A stretch of DNA of 64,000 nt, taken from Paenibacillus zeisoli. GTDB taxonomy: Bacteria; Bacillota; Bacilli; Paenibacillales; Paenibacillaceae. The notes under the pieces were generated by a model. It had not been told where the DNA came from and made no database searches. It worked only from the letters and a program-made list of their open reading frames with translations. Positions within the stretch are counted from its first letter, which is position 1. Each line of letters begins with the position of its first letter. The position numbers were made by a program, and so were the translations under genes. The stretch lies in NCBI RefSeq assembly GCF_003994465.1, contig NZ_RZNX01000011.1:1-64000 (forward strand), written 5' to 3'. Shown here piece by piece: positions 9,226-17,379 of the stretch.

Positions 9226-9987
9226 ATGAACTATATTTTTCCAAATTGTATCGGGGGAATTATGTTAAACAGACTTAATGAAGTGAATATTAAAACCAAG
9301 ATAAGCGTGCTGCTTCTCTTGTTCGCAGCCTCGGTTCTGTGTCTTATGCTGGGAAGTTACCTAAGAGCGTATACCAATCGGGACATCTATAGGTTCTTAT
9401 ACTGGAACATGTTCCTGGCATGGATGCCGGCAGGGTTTGCCATGTTGATGGATTGGATTTATGTATACATACAGAAGAATCGTGGGCTGAGAGTTATTTT
9501 ATTTATCGGGGCGGGTATACTCTGGCTGCTGTTTTATCCGAATTCTGCATATTTAATAACTGACCAGCTTCATCCTTTTGTGAAGTTCCAGAGTGAATAC
9601 GGCATGCGGTTCTGGCAGGGAATTGAATTCTGGTATCATCTGCTGCTGTTCTTTTCTGCAGCGGTAATTGGTCTGCTCCTTGGCGTATACTCAATGTTGT
9701 CTGTACAGGAATTAGTGAGGAGGTCCTTCGGTAGGGCCAAGTCCTGGATATTTGCTGTTGTAACCCTGGCCCTGACAAGCCTCGGAATCTATCTCGGCCG
9801 CTTCATTCGCTGGAACAGCTGGGATGCGATTCGCAGCCCGCAGCAGATTGTTCATGAAGTCCTGACTATGTTAACAGATGTGCAAGAATTAAGGCGGATG
9901 ATTCCTTTTACAGGTATAATCATGATGATTCTGCTGTTCAGCTACCTTATAATTGTTGGATTTAGCATGATGAGACAACAGAAATGA
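9226..9987 (+). CDS. DUF1361 family membrane protein
   Basis: 253 residues (241 if it begins at ATG 9262) with six or seven predicted membrane helices. Conserved DUF1361-like segments are WNMFLAWMPAGFAM, LWLLFYPNSAYLITDQ and GIYLGRFIRWNSWD. No enzyme motif or known function. ATG 9262 has GGGGGA a few bases upstream, slightly close; ATG 9226 has only a weak AAGTGA. I keep the longer form but think 9262 is equally possible. It is flanked by terminators on both sides, so it is monocistronic. Confidence 0.85.
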   Translation: MNYIFPNCIGGIMLNRLNEVNIKTKISVLLLLFAASVLCLMLGSYLRAYTNRDIYRFLYWNMFLAWMPAGFAMLMDWIYVYIQKNRGLRVILFIGAGILWLLFYPNSAYLITDQLHPFVKFQSEYGMRFWQGIEFWYHLLLFFSAAVIGLLLGVYSMLSVQELVRRSFGRAKSWIFAVVTLALTSLGIYLGRFIRWNSWDAIRSPQQIVHEVLTMLTDVQELRRMIPFTGIIMMILLFSYLIIVGFSMMRQQK

Positions 9988-9996
9988 TAAAGGATG

Positions 9997-10035
9997 TGCG
10001 TACTAGGGGCCACGATCTCCTGGTGCGTTTTTTTG
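9997..10035 (+). terminator. terminator after the DUF1361 gene
   Basis: CGTACTAGGGG can pair, with G-U wobbles, to CTCCTGGTGCG; a run of seven T follows. Confidence 0.72.
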
Positions 10036-10046
10036 TTGTATGTCAG

Positions 10047-10101
10047 TTGACAAAGAAGCAGGAGTATACTATATTTTATTAATCGTAATAATTACTATTA
10101 A
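10047..10101 (+). promoter_or_regulatory. sigma-A promoter with Zur-type operator
   Basis: TTGACA at 10047-10052 and TATATT at 10070-10075 are separated by 17 nt. The predicted start site falls in TCGTAATAATTACTA (10083-10097). This matches the Bacillus Zur consensus TCGTAATNATTACGA at 14 of 15 positions, and the extended dyad centred on 10090 is symmetric at 10 of 11 pairs. Zinc-bound Zur would occlude the promoter, so rpsN-rpmG should be induced by zinc starvation. Motif match is seen; regulation is inferred. Confidence 0.82.
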
Positions 10102-10115
10102 GGAAGGTGAGAAAC

Positions 10116-10385
10116 ATGGCGAAGAAGTCAAAAGTCGTGAAAGAGAAGCAGCGCAGAGAAATGGTTGCCAAATATGCAGAGCTTCGGCGGGCACTGAAGC
10201 TAAATGGAGATTACGCTTCGCTGCAGAAGCTTCCCCGAAATGCATCGCCTACAAGAATGAAGAACCGTTGTGTGGTCACGGGCAGGCCAAGAGGTTACTT
10301 ATCGAAGTACAAGGTATCCAGGATTGTCTTTCGCCAGCTTGCTCATCAGGGACAAATCCCCGGGGTTAAGAAGGCCAGTTGGTGA
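10116..10385 (+). CDS. rpsN: 30S ribosomal protein S14, zinc-independent paralogue
   Basis: An 89-residue S14 ([15 protein letters not shown]...). It has the longer form and lacks the two CxxC zinc-ribbon motifs of the housekeeping S14; the single Cys is in [14 protein letters not shown]. In Bacilli this C-minus paralogue (yhzA/rpsN2 type) replaces the zinc-containing protein when zinc is scarce, freeing zinc. ATG 10116 is chosen over in-frame GTG 10107 because AAGGAAGGTGA sits at RBS distance. A Zur-like operator covers its promoter. rpmG follows after 42 nt, probably in the same transcript. Confidence 0.95.
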   Translation: MAKKSKVVKEKQRREMVAKYAELRRALKLNGDYASLQKLPRNASPTRMKNRCVVTGRPRGYLSKYKVSRIVFRQLAHQGQIPGVKKASW

Positions 10386-10427
10386 GCGGATTACAAATTT
10401 TATAGATTGGGATAGGAGTTGTGAGCA

Positions 10428-10577
10428 ATGAGAATAGTTATAACTTTAGCATGCACGGAATGTGGAGACCGTAACTATACAACAACCAAGAATAAGAGGA
10501 ATCATCCGGAGCGGCTAGAGCTTCGTAAGTATTGTCCCCGGCTGAAGAAGTATACAATTCATAGAGAGACACGTTAA
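10428..10577 (+). CDS. rpmG: 50S ribosomal protein L33
   Basis: 49 residues beginning [20 protein letters not shown]. The first zinc-ribbon pair is intact (C9, C12), but the second is broken: YCPRL has C36 and a Leu at position 39 where zinc-binding L33 has Cys. It is therefore a degenerate-ribbon L33. RBS AGGAG at 10414-10418 precedes ATG 10428. The position 42 nt after rpsN, behind the same candidate Zur operator, supports a zinc-sparing role, although some housekeeping L33 proteins also have three Cys. Confidence 0.93.
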   Translation: MRIVITLACTECGDRNYTTTKNKRNHPERLELRKYCPRLKKYTIHRETR

Positions 10578-10685
10578 GAACAGAACTGAGTCCAAGCTAG
10601 TGATTAATTACACTTTGTTGCCCATAAACCTTGCAGATTTGGTTAAATATAACTAAGTAGTTCACTTCATAAGGTGGTGCAGTCT

Positions 10686-11012
10686 GTGGGAAACTATAAT
10701 CTGGATGAGTTGCAGCAGCATATCCTTATATGCCATGGTTCTAGCTGCAAAAAGAACCGGGCTGAAGAGATCACAGCTGCAATTCGAGATGAAGTCAAGA
10801 CCCAGAAGACGAGTTCAATTCTAGTGACTAGAACGGAGTGCCTCAAAAGGTGTTCAGATGCCTGCAATGCAGTGATTTATCCTGCGGGAGTATGGTATAA
10901 GGAAATGACACCTGGAGCCGGCCGCAAGCTGGTCAAGAAGCTTGGGAAGGGTAAGCTTATGAAGAAGCATATTTCATATCATGTAGGCAAATATAAAGAG
11001 GCGACCCCTTAG
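10686..11012 (+). CDS. thioredoxin-like (2Fe-2S) ferredoxin
   Basis: 108 residues from GTG 10686, which has AAGGTGGTG eight bases upstream; an in-frame GTG at 10674 has no RBS room. Cys16 and Cys21 in ICHGSSCKKN, with Cys52 and Cys56 in TECLKRCSDAC, match the ligand pattern of thioredoxin-like [2Fe-2S] ferredoxins (NuoE-like fold). C60 is extra. The C-terminus is Lys-rich (KKLGKGKLMKK), unusual for an acidic ferredoxin and perhaps for binding a partner or nucleic acid. The gene lies 108 nt after rpmG with no clear terminator, so it might belong to the Zur-controlled unit. Redox partner unknown. Confidence 0.85.
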   Translation: MGNYNLDELQQHILICHGSSCKKNRAEEITAAIRDEVKTQKTSSILVTRTECLKRCSDACNAVIYPAGVWYKEMTPGAGRKLVKKLGKGKLMKKHISYHVGKYKEATP

Positions 11013-11024
11013 GTCGCCTCTTTA
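10995..11024. terminator. bidirectional terminator
   Basis: AAAGAGGCGACC / GGTCGCCTCTTT stem with a 5-nt loop. It overlaps the ferredoxin stop codon and serves the convergent DsbA-family gene as well. Confidence 0.85.
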
Positions 11025-11027
11025 TAT

Positions 11028-11678
11028 TTATTCCGATTCGCTTGGCCCTGCCTCGCTGACCTTTAGAAGTGTCTCAAGAAATACTTCAGCAGGCTGTGCG
11101 CCTGTAATCGCATATTTACGGTCAATCAGGAAGAAGGGAACAGCGCGAATCTCCAGTTCTGCTGCTTCTTGTTCATCACCCTTAACTTCAACCGCATAAT
11201 CATCACGGCTGAGCATAGCTGCAGCAGTCTGTTCATCGAGGCCAACTTGGCCAGCGAGAGCAGACAATACAGCATGATCACCGATATGCTTGGAATCCGT
11301 AAAATAAGCTTTGAACAGCAGTTCAGTCATCTCAGCAGCCTTACCCTGCTTAGCAGCGAAATGTGTCAGGCGATGGGCATCGAACGTGTTCGTCTGGATG
11401 GCCGTATCCAGGCGATACTGGAGTCCGAGTGACTTTGCCTGCTCGGTCACATCGTTGTTCATGGCGATGGCTCTCTCACGGGTCATTCCGTATTTGCCGG
11501 CCAGCATGTCATGCACATCATAGTCCACATCCCGCTTAGCATTAGGGTCAAGCTCGAAGCTTCTATAGATCACTTCAACGTTATTTTTATCTGCAAATTG
11601 GTTCAGAGCTTGTTCAAACCGTCGTTTTCCCATATAGCAAAAAGGACATGCGTAATCGGACCATATTTCTATCTTCAT
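11028..11678 (-). CDS. DsbA family oxidoreductase (FrnE-like)
   Basis: 216 residues in the thioredoxin-like DsbA/2-hydroxychromene-2-carboxylate isomerase fold. The N-terminus has a CPFC active site (C11, C14 in SDYACPFCYMGKRR); the helical insert contains the family's FDAHRLTHFA segment; the cis-Pro strand is IRAVPFFLID. There is no signal peptide, so it is cytosolic, like FrnE proteins linked to oxidative stress tolerance. RBS GGAGGTT is upstream of ATG 11678. It is convergent with the ferredoxin gene and divergent from the MerR gene. Confidence 0.9.
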   Translation of the reverse strand: MKIEIWSDYACPFCYMGKRRFEQALNQFADKNNVEVIYRSFELDPNAKRDVDYDVHDMLAGKYGMTRERAIAMNNDVTEQAKSLGLQYRLDTAIQTNTFDAHRLTHFAAKQGKAAEMTELLFKAYFTDSKHIGDHAVLSALAGQVGLDEQTAAAMLSRDDYAVEVKGDEQEAAELEIRAVPFFLIDRKYAITGAQPAEVFLETLLKVSEAGPSESE

Positions 11679-11784
11679 AATTAACCTCCATTGCTGCTCA
11701 GAATTTTAATCATTGTACTTGAATTATCATAGTTACTTTATAAATGAGTGTCAAACCATATATAAATAATTACATATATAATTA

Positions 11785-11814
11785 TTGACGTTAACGTTAA
11801 ATGTATATTATAAT
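11785..11814 (+). promoter_or_regulatory. promoter of the MerR/MFS group with palindromic spacer
   Basis: TTGACG (11785-11790) and TATAAT (11809-11814) are 18 nt apart. The spacer begins with a perfect 10-bp palindrome TTAACGTTAA (11791-11800). MerR regulators typically bind a dyad in an over-long spacer, so this may be the operator of the MerR gene just downstream. Confidence 0.5.
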
Positions 11815-11851
11815 ATTTACATATTGAACGTCCGGAAAAGAGGTTTTGGAT

Positions 11852-12319
11852 GTGCTCAAAATTGAAGAAGTAGCCAGTGAAACTGGACTTACGAAACGTA
11901 CGATCCGGTATTACGAGGAGCTCGGTCTTCTTCCTTCCCCTAAGCGTAGTGATGGAGGGATACGCCTGTATACTCAGGAGGACATTGTATTGCTGAACAA
12001 GATTGTCAGTGCCAAGGAAGTGCTTGGGTTCTCTCTTCAGGAGCTTCATAAGTATGTGACCATTGCCGAGCTGCTGAGGGATAAGAATCAGAAGTATCAA
12101 GGAGAGAAGGCAGGGCTTACGGATAAGCAGAGGAAGGAGAAGCTGGTGGAAATTGACGCTGTACTATCAGAACAGCTTGAGCTGCTGGCCCGGAAGCTGG
12201 ATAACATCGTTAAATTTCAAAGTGAGCTAACCGATCTTCGGGGAAAGGTTCAAATCAAGCTTAGGGAGATAGGGAAGGGTTCTCATTCAGATTCCCTCTC
12301 CCAGCCCTATGAGACGTAA
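11852..12319 (+). CDS. MerR family transcriptional regulator
   Basis: 156 residues. The N-terminal MerR winged helix (IEEVASETGLTKRTIRYYEE, then RLYTQEDIVLLNKI) is clear; residues about 85-140 form the dimerising coiled coil. The tail is short and has no Cys or metal-binding cluster, so a small-molecule or drug signal is more likely than a metal. GTG 11852 has AGAGG eight bases upstream and is preferred to TTG 11846. The MFS gene begins 52 nt after its stop, so it probably controls that transporter. Confidence 0.9.
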   Translation: MLKIEEVASETGLTKRTIRYYEELGLLPSPKRSDGGIRLYTQEDIVLLNKIVSAKEVLGFSLQELHKYVTIAELLRDKNQKYQGEKAGLTDKQRKEKLVEIDAVLSEQLELLARKLDNIVKFQSELTDLRGKVQIKLREIGKGSHSDSLSQPYET

Positions 12320-12371
12320 TTCTGGCATCATCAACTGCAGGTATCTTATCTAACGTGGAGGTTATTAAAGT

Positions 12372-13586
12372 ATGCAATCAGAGTCTAAACTGGCCGGAGA
12401 TCTTCAGGAATCTTCCGGATTATTATCTCAGCCGAAAGCCGTATGGGCTGTAGCTTTCGCCTGTGTTATTTCGTTTATGGGTTTGGGTCTTGTTGACCCG
12501 ATACTGCCGGCCATTGCTGAGCAGCTGCATGCGAGCAAGAGCCAAGTATCTTTACTTTTTACCAGTTATAATCTTGTGACCGGTATTGCCATGCTCATTA
12601 CCGGAGTGGTATCGAGCAGGCTGGGAGTGAAGTGGACTCTCCTATCCGGGATGGTGCTGACGATTATTTTTGCCGGACTCGGCGGGGCTTCACATACGAT
12701 TGGTCAAATTGTTGGCTTCCGTGCAGGATGGGGACTAGGTAATGCTCTATTCATTGCAACCGCACTATCAGCTATCGTCGGATTCTCCAAATCGGGAACC
12801 GCCAAAGCGATTATTTTGTATGAAGCAGCTCTTGGTCTTGGGATCTCGGTTGGACCACTTCTTGGTGGGGAGCTCGGCTCTATATCTTGGCGGGGGCCAT
12901 TCTACGGGGTTAGCGCATTGATGATTATCGGTTTCATCTTCATTCTGTTTGTACTGCCTAAGACACCTAAGCCAAAGAAGACGAGCTCGATTGCTGACCC
13001 GTTTCGGGCGCTTGGATATCCAGCTCTACTCACTCTAGCCATAGTAGCTTTCCTATATAACTTCGGGTTCTTTACGTTGATGGCCTATTCCCCATATGTC
13101 ATGAAGCTGGATGAGCATGGACTAGGCTATGTATTCTTCGGTTGGGGGATTATGCTGGCTATCACCTCTGTTCTGGTAGCACCTAAGCTTCAGAAACGTT
13201 TTAGTCTTGTGTCATCGATCAGCTGGATGCTTACTCTGTTTGCCGTGGATTTGGCTGTGATGGCCGTTGGAACCATAAATCATTCTCCAACAACGGTCAT
13301 TATTGCGGTCATTGTAGCAGGCATCTTCCTGGGGATTAATAACACGCTGATTACGACTGCTGTCATGCAGGCGGCACCAGTAGAACGAGCTACAGCATCA
13401 GCCTCCTACAGCTTCGTACGTTTTCTTGGGGGAGCATTATCTCCTTGGCTGGCCGGTAAGCTGTCCGAGTGGTCCACCGCCCAGTCGCCATTCTGGTTCG
13501 GTGCTTTTATGGTCATGCTGGGGGTTATTGTTCTGATTATCCGCCGCAGACATTTGGATCATATCAATAGAAATGCCGGACACTAA
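12372..13586 (+). CDS. MFS transporter, drug efflux type
   Basis: 404 residues with about 12 predicted membrane helices. The first helix contains GLGLVDPILPAIAEQL, similar to Bmr/QacA-like efflux pumps. The loop 2-3 motif A is degenerate (SSRLGVKWTLL), and motif C-like GLGISVGPLLGGELGSISWRGPF follows in helix 5. RBS GTGGAGG lies about 11 nt before ATG 12372. It sits between a MerR regulator and a universal stress protein, consistent with an inducible export unit. The substrate is unknown. Confidence 0.9.
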   Translation: MQSESKLAGDLQESSGLLSQPKAVWAVAFACVISFMGLGLVDPILPAIAEQLHASKSQVSLLFTSYNLVTGIAMLITGVVSSRLGVKWTLLSGMVLTIIFAGLGGASHTIGQIVGFRAGWGLGNALFIATALSAIVGFSKSGTAKAIILYEAALGLGISVGPLLGGELGSISWRGPFYGVSALMIIGFIFILFVLPKTPKPKKTSSIADPFRALGYPALLTLAIVAFLYNFGFFTLMAYSPYVMKLDEHGLGYVFFGWGIMLAITSVLVAPKLQKRFSLVSSISWMLTLFAVDLAVMAVGTINHSPTTVIIAVIVAGIFLGINNTLITTAVMQAAPVERATASASYSFVRFLGGALSPWLAGKLSEWSTAQSPFWFGAFMVMLGVIVLIIRRRHLDHINRNAGH

Positions 13587-13600
13587 GGAGGAATGGATCC

Positions 13601-14026
13601 ATGTTTAATCATATTTTAATCCCGATCGATGGTTCTACCCATGCGATGCGTGCGCTTGAAACGGCGAAGTCATTCGTTCAAAGCCTATCTTTAAGTCCCA
13701 TAGAGCTCACTGTACTTCATGTGAATCCTGAGCTTTCCTACAACGAACCCCCACTTGGTGTAGATGTGGAAGCCCGGTTAGAAGAGGAAGGAAGGCAGAT
13801 TGTAGAACCTGCCGTACAATTATTTGCAGGCCTTCCTGTTCAGTGCCTAGTGATGACAAAGCATGGTGATCCAGCGAGCCTGATCTGCGCTGCCGCAGAA
13901 GAGGTAGGGGCGGATATTATAATTATGGGCACAAGAGGGATGAACCTTGTATCTGAAATCCTGCTCGGAAGTGTGAGTCACCATGTGATCCAGCATGCTC
14001 CTTGCCCGGTTATGACAGTAAAATAG
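13601..14026 (+). CDS. universal stress protein (UspA family)
   Basis: 141 residues of the Usp alpha/beta fold: N-terminal HILIPIDGST and C-terminal MGTRGMNLVSEILLGSVSHHV, the ATP-binding Gx2Gx9G(S/T) pattern, ending in CPVMTVK. It therefore belongs to the ATP-binding class. RBS AAGGAGG precedes ATG 13601, 14 nt after the MFS stop, so it is the last gene of the MerR-MFS-usp unit before a strong terminator. The role is general stress adaptation; a specific target is unknown. Confidence 0.93.
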   Translation: MFNHILIPIDGSTHAMRALETAKSFVQSLSLSPIELTVLHVNPELSYNEPPLGVDVEARLEEEGRQIVEPAVQLFAGLPVQCLVMTKHGDPASLICAAAEEVGADIIIMGTRGMNLVSEILLGSVSHHVIQHAPCPVMTVK

Positions 14027-14035
14027 ATAATAAAT

Positions 14036-14067
14036 AAAGTCCGCCATTTAGAATGGCGGACTTTTTT
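14036..14067 (+). terminator. terminator after the usp gene
   Basis: AAGTCCGCCATT / AATGGCGGACTT stem followed by TTTTTTG. Confidence 0.93.
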
Positions 14068-14097
14068 GTGTGCGCGCATATTTTCGAGTACAATTAA

Positions 14098-14208
14098 TCA
14101 TAAATGAGCATAAAAAACCTATTTACAAAGTTTGAAAACGCTATTATAATCATAAATGAGCACAGATGATCGAATGTGATCACAAACGCTCATAGAATTG
14201 CTCATTTT
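14098..14208 (+). promoter_or_regulatory. fru operon promoter with cre site and repeated TGAGC motifs
   Basis: TTTACA (14122-14127) and TATAAT (14145-14150) are 17 nt apart. Inside the spacer, TGAAAACGCTATTA (14133-14146) matches the cre consensus TGWAANCGNTNWCA at 13 of 14 positions, so CcpA would block the promoter under preferred carbon sources. CATAAATGAGCA occurs at 14099-14110 and 14151-14162, upstream of the -35 and at the start site. Reverse-orientation GCTCAT copies lie at 14188-14193 and 14200-14205. These repeats are the likely operators of the DeoR-type regulator. Confidence 0.78.
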
Positions 14209-14226
14209 AGAAAGGGTGATTCCAAA

Positions 14227-14997
14227 TTGTTATTTGAAGAAGAAAGAAAATCACAGCTGGTTCAATATCTAGAGCGCAACCAAAGAGCGTCGGTTCAGGA
14301 ACTAAGTGAGAACTTTGAAGTATCTGAATCTACAATCCGCCGGGATTTGAAAGAGCTCGAGGAGGCCAAACTTCTAAAGCGGACACATGGTGGGGCCGTG
14401 GCGCTCCAGAGCGCGGGGTTTGAACCCAGCATTCTGGATAAGGAAGATGTGCTTAGGCCGGAGAAAGAACGCATTGCCCGTGAGGCAGCGCGGCGAATCC
14501 GGGAAGGAGATACCATCCTTTTAGACTCAGGAACAACAACCCTTCATCTGGCGAGGGAGATCAAGCAGTTCAATTCCATTCGTGTCATTACTAATTCAAT
14601 GCTGGTACTTAATGAACTAAAAGACAGCAGAAATATAGAGGTTACCCTCCTAGGAGGGATTCTGAGGCCCGAAACCCAAGCCTTTGTGGGTCCCATGACC
14701 GAACAATCGCTTGAAATGATTCGGGTTGATAAAGCGTTCATCGCAACGAATGGCATCGACTTAAAGCAGGGCATTACAACCCCCAATCTGGTGGAAGCCG
14801 CAACGAAGCGTAAAATGATCCAAATTGCAGGTGAAGTTATCCTGTTAACGGATCACAGCAAGATTGGGAAAGTGGCTTATGCAAAGTTCGCAGATATACC
14901 CGACATCCATCATTGCATAATTGATCAGGGAGTTCGGACTGACTTCGTAAATGAACTCAAAAAACTGGAAGTAGATGTAACATTGGCTTCAGAATAG
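14227..14997 (+). CDS. fruR: DeoR family regulator of the fructose operon
   Basis: 256 residues starting at TTG 14227, where AAAGGGTGAT lies at RBS distance; an in-frame ATG at 14176 sits in the operator region and has no RBS. The N-terminal DeoR helix-turn-helix (SVQELSENFEVSESTIRRDLKEL) is followed by the sugar-phosphate sensor domain (DTILLDSGTTTLHLA, ITNSMLVLNEL, AFIATNGID). The expected effector is fructose-1-phosphate, which would relieve repression. It is the first gene of fruR-fruK-fruA-EIIA, with an 11-nt gap to fruK. Confidence 0.93.
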   Translation: MLFEEERKSQLVQYLERNQRASVQELSENFEVSESTIRRDLKELEEAKLLKRTHGGAVALQSAGFEPSILDKEDVLRPEKERIAREAARRIREGDTILLDSGTTTLHLAREIKQFNSIRVITNSMLVLNELKDSRNIEVTLLGGILRPETQAFVGPMTEQSLEMIRVDKAFIATNGIDLKQGITTPNLVEAATKRKMIQIAGEVILLTDHSKIGKVAYAKFADIPDIHHCIIDQGVRTDFVNELKKLEVDVTLASE

Positions 14998-15008
14998 GAG
15001 AATTTGAG

Positions 15009-15962
15009 ATGAAATCATCTGTGATTACGGTGACCTTAAATCCTGCGCTGGATAAGACAGTGACACTGGAGGAACTCCAGGTCGGTGGTCTTAACCGGGT
15101 ACAAGAGATCAGAATAGATCCGGGCGGCAAAGGAATTAACGTAGCCAAGGTACTTAGAAATTTTCAAGTTACTGTAACGGCGGCAGGCTTTGTTGGAGGC
15201 TACAGCGGACGACAGCTTCTTGGCGATCTGGATAAGCTCGGAGTTCAGCAAGCCTTTATCCAGGTGGAAGGGGATACAAGGACGAATCTCAAGATTGTGG
15301 ATTCCTCTACATCAATAACAACGGAGATCAATGAACGAGGCTCATGTATCAAAGAGATGGATGTTCAGGTATTTATGAAGCAAATGGAATCTATTCTAGA
15401 AGGCGCTAAGGTTCTGGTTCTTGGAGGAAGCATTCCCCCAGGGATATCGGTAGATATTTACAGGACACTGACAGACATGGCGAGCCGTAAAAACGTGAAG
15501 ACCATACTGGACGCGGATGGAGAGGCTCTTGCCCTAGGGCTCAAAGGGAAGCCCTATGCGATTAAGCCAAACATTCATGAGCTGGAGCAGCTAATGGACA
15601 AAAAGCTGGAGTCAACGGAAGATGTGGTTCAGGCCTCACGTGATCTGCTTCAGGAAGGTATCCAGCTGGTCATTGTCTCTATGGGTGCTGACGGTGCGAT
15701 CTTTGTAAGCGCTGACGAGGTGCTTAAGGCAAGCCCATTCCCTATTGAGCCAAAGAGTACGGTTGGAGCGGGGGATTCTATGGTAGCCTCCATATCTTCC
15801 AGCATCCTTGCCGGACACAATCTGGAGGAGCTAGCCCGCTGGGCCACTGCAGCAGGATCAATCACTGCTTCAAAGGAAGGAACTGAAGTGTGCAGTAGAG
15901 ATGAAGTTGCACAGAGCTTGAATCAAGTGGGTATTGAAAGCATTGATTTTATCAGCTTCTAA
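15009..15962 (+). CDS. fruK: 1-phosphofructokinase
   Basis: 317 residues of the PfkB family. The N-terminal VTLNPALDKTV and DPGGKGINVAKVL segments are typical of 1-phosphofructokinase and tagatose-6-phosphate kinase. The C-terminal signature STVGAGDSMVA carries the catalytic Asp. It phosphorylates fructose-1-phosphate, made by the PTS, to fructose-1,6-bisphosphate in the cytosol. Placement between fruR and EIIBC makes the fructose assignment firm. RBS AGGAG precedes ATG 15009. Confidence 0.95.
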   Translation: MKSSVITVTLNPALDKTVTLEELQVGGLNRVQEIRIDPGGKGINVAKVLRNFQVTVTAAGFVGGYSGRQLLGDLDKLGVQQAFIQVEGDTRTNLKIVDSSTSITTEINERGSCIKEMDVQVFMKQMESILEGAKVLVLGGSIPPGISVDIYRTLTDMASRKNVKTILDADGEALALGLKGKPYAIKPNIHELEQLMDKKLESTEDVVQASRDLLQEGIQLVIVSMGADGAIFVSADEVLKASPFPIEPKSTVGAGDSMVASISSSILAGHNLEELARWATAAGSITASKEGTEVCSRDEVAQSLNQVGIESIDFISF

Positions 15963-15976
15963 AGGGGAAGATAAAC

Positions 15977-17344
15977 ATGAAGAAATTATTAGCTGTTACT
16001 GCTTGTCCAACAGGAATTGCACACACATATATGGCAGCAGAGTCTTTGCAGAAGTCAGCAGCAGAGAAAAATGTACCCATCAAGGTTGAAACACGCGGCG
16101 CGATGGGGGTAGAAAATGAATTAAGTCCGCAAGAAATTGCTGAAGCCCATGCGATTATTATCGCAGCAGATACCGATGTATTGGAAGAACGCTTTGCGGG
16201 TAAGCCAGTTATTAAAGTGCCGGTTGCCCACGGGATCAAAAGACCAGGAGAACTGATTGACCAGGCTTTGGCCAAACAGCCTTCTGCACCATCAGCAGCT
16301 CCAGCGGGGAGAGCAAAGACCGAAGAGAAAGAAACGGGTTCAGGCAATTCCATTTATAAAAACCTGATGAATGGGGTCTCCAATATGCTTCCATTGGTTG
16401 TAGCCGGAGGTCTGATTATTGCCTTATCCTTTATTTTTGGTCTTAAGCCCGCAGAGGGGACATTCGGATTTCAACTGTTGACGATCGGAAAAGCGGCTAT
16501 GGGACTTATGGTTCCTATCCTTGCCGGGTTCATCTCCTTCTCCATTGCAGGTAAGCTTGGATTAGCTCCTGGTCTGGTCGGCGGCATGCTCTCCACTCAG
16601 ATAGGCGGAGGATTCCTGGGAGGCATTATTGCCGGCTTCCTGGCAGGTTATGTTGCTAAAGGCTTAATCAAATACCTTAAACTGCCTAAAATTATGGAAG
16701 GACTTAAGCCTGTACTGCTCATTCCTTTACTTTCTGTATTAATTGTTGGCTTGCTTATGATCTATGTCATTGGTGATCCGCTGAAATGGTTAATGGACGG
16801 ATTGACATCTTGGCTCCTGACCATGGGTTCAGCCAATGCTATTATTCTTGGAGCCGTACTTGGTGCGATGATGGCCATCGATATGGGTGGACCTTTCAAC
16901 AAAACGGCCTATACTTTTGCCACAGGTCTGCTTGCAAGCAGCTTGTTCGGCCCGATGGCTGCTGTAATGGCGGCTGGAATGACCCCACCTCTGGGAATTT
17001 GGCTTGCTACTGTACTTGCACCTAAGAAATTCACCAAGGAAGAACGCGAAGCCGGTAAAGTTGCATCTGTACTTGGACTGTCATTCATTACCGAAGGAGC
17101 TATTCCATTCGGGGCAGCAGATCCACTGCGCATGATACCTGCATTTATGATCGGCTCAGGGGTTGCCGGAGCCTTGTCCATGGCCTTCGGAGTTGGCCTT
17201 CATGCTCCGCACGGCGGGATTTTCGTTCTTGCTATTCCTAATGCGATCGATAATATTCTGTGGTATGTACTTGCGATTGCCGTTGGAACAATTGTTACTG
17301 CGCTCTGTGTGAATTTGTTCAAAAGAAATAAAGCCGTTGCTTAA
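15977..17344 (+). CDS. fruA: PTS fructose transporter subunit EIIBC
   Basis: 455 residues. The IIB domain at 1-100 carries the phosphorylated Cys10 in VTACPTGIAHTYMAAE. A linker rich in Ala/Pro/Glu at 100-118 leads to the IIC domain (about 125-450), with eight or more membrane helices and AIDMGGPFNKTAY. There is no IIA domain; many Firmicute FruA proteins are IIABC fusions, so the separate IIA gene just downstream completes the system. It imports fructose as fructose-1-phosphate. RBS AAGGGGAAG precedes ATG 15977. Confidence 0.95.
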   Translation: MKKLLAVTACPTGIAHTYMAAESLQKSAAEKNVPIKVETRGAMGVENELSPQEIAEAHAIIIAADTDVLEERFAGKPVIKVPVAHGIKRPGELIDQALAKQPSAPSAAPAGRAKTEEKETGSGNSIYKNLMNGVSNMLPLVVAGGLIIALSFIFGLKPAEGTFGFQLLTIGKAAMGLMVPILAGFISFSIAGKLGLAPGLVGGMLSTQIGGGFLGGIIAGFLAGYVAKGLIKYLKLPKIMEGLKPVLLIPLLSVLIVGLLMIYVIGDPLKWLMDGLTSWLLTMGSANAIILGAVLGAMMAIDMGGPFNKTAYTFATGLLASSLFGPMAAVMAAGMTPPLGIWLATVLAPKKFTKEEREAGKVASVLGLSFITEGAIPFGAADPLRMIPAFMIGSGVAGALSMAFGVGLHAPHGGIFVLAIPNAIDNILWYVLAIAVGTIVTALCVNLFKRNKAVA

Positions 17345-17379
17345 GGGTACGATCTAGATGTAAAAAGGAGCTGTCAGCT

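Noticed and set aside
10597-10612. AGTG-N8-CACT dyad before the ferredoxin gene
   Set aside because: Only four-base arms; too likely by chance in AT-rich sequence to call an operator.
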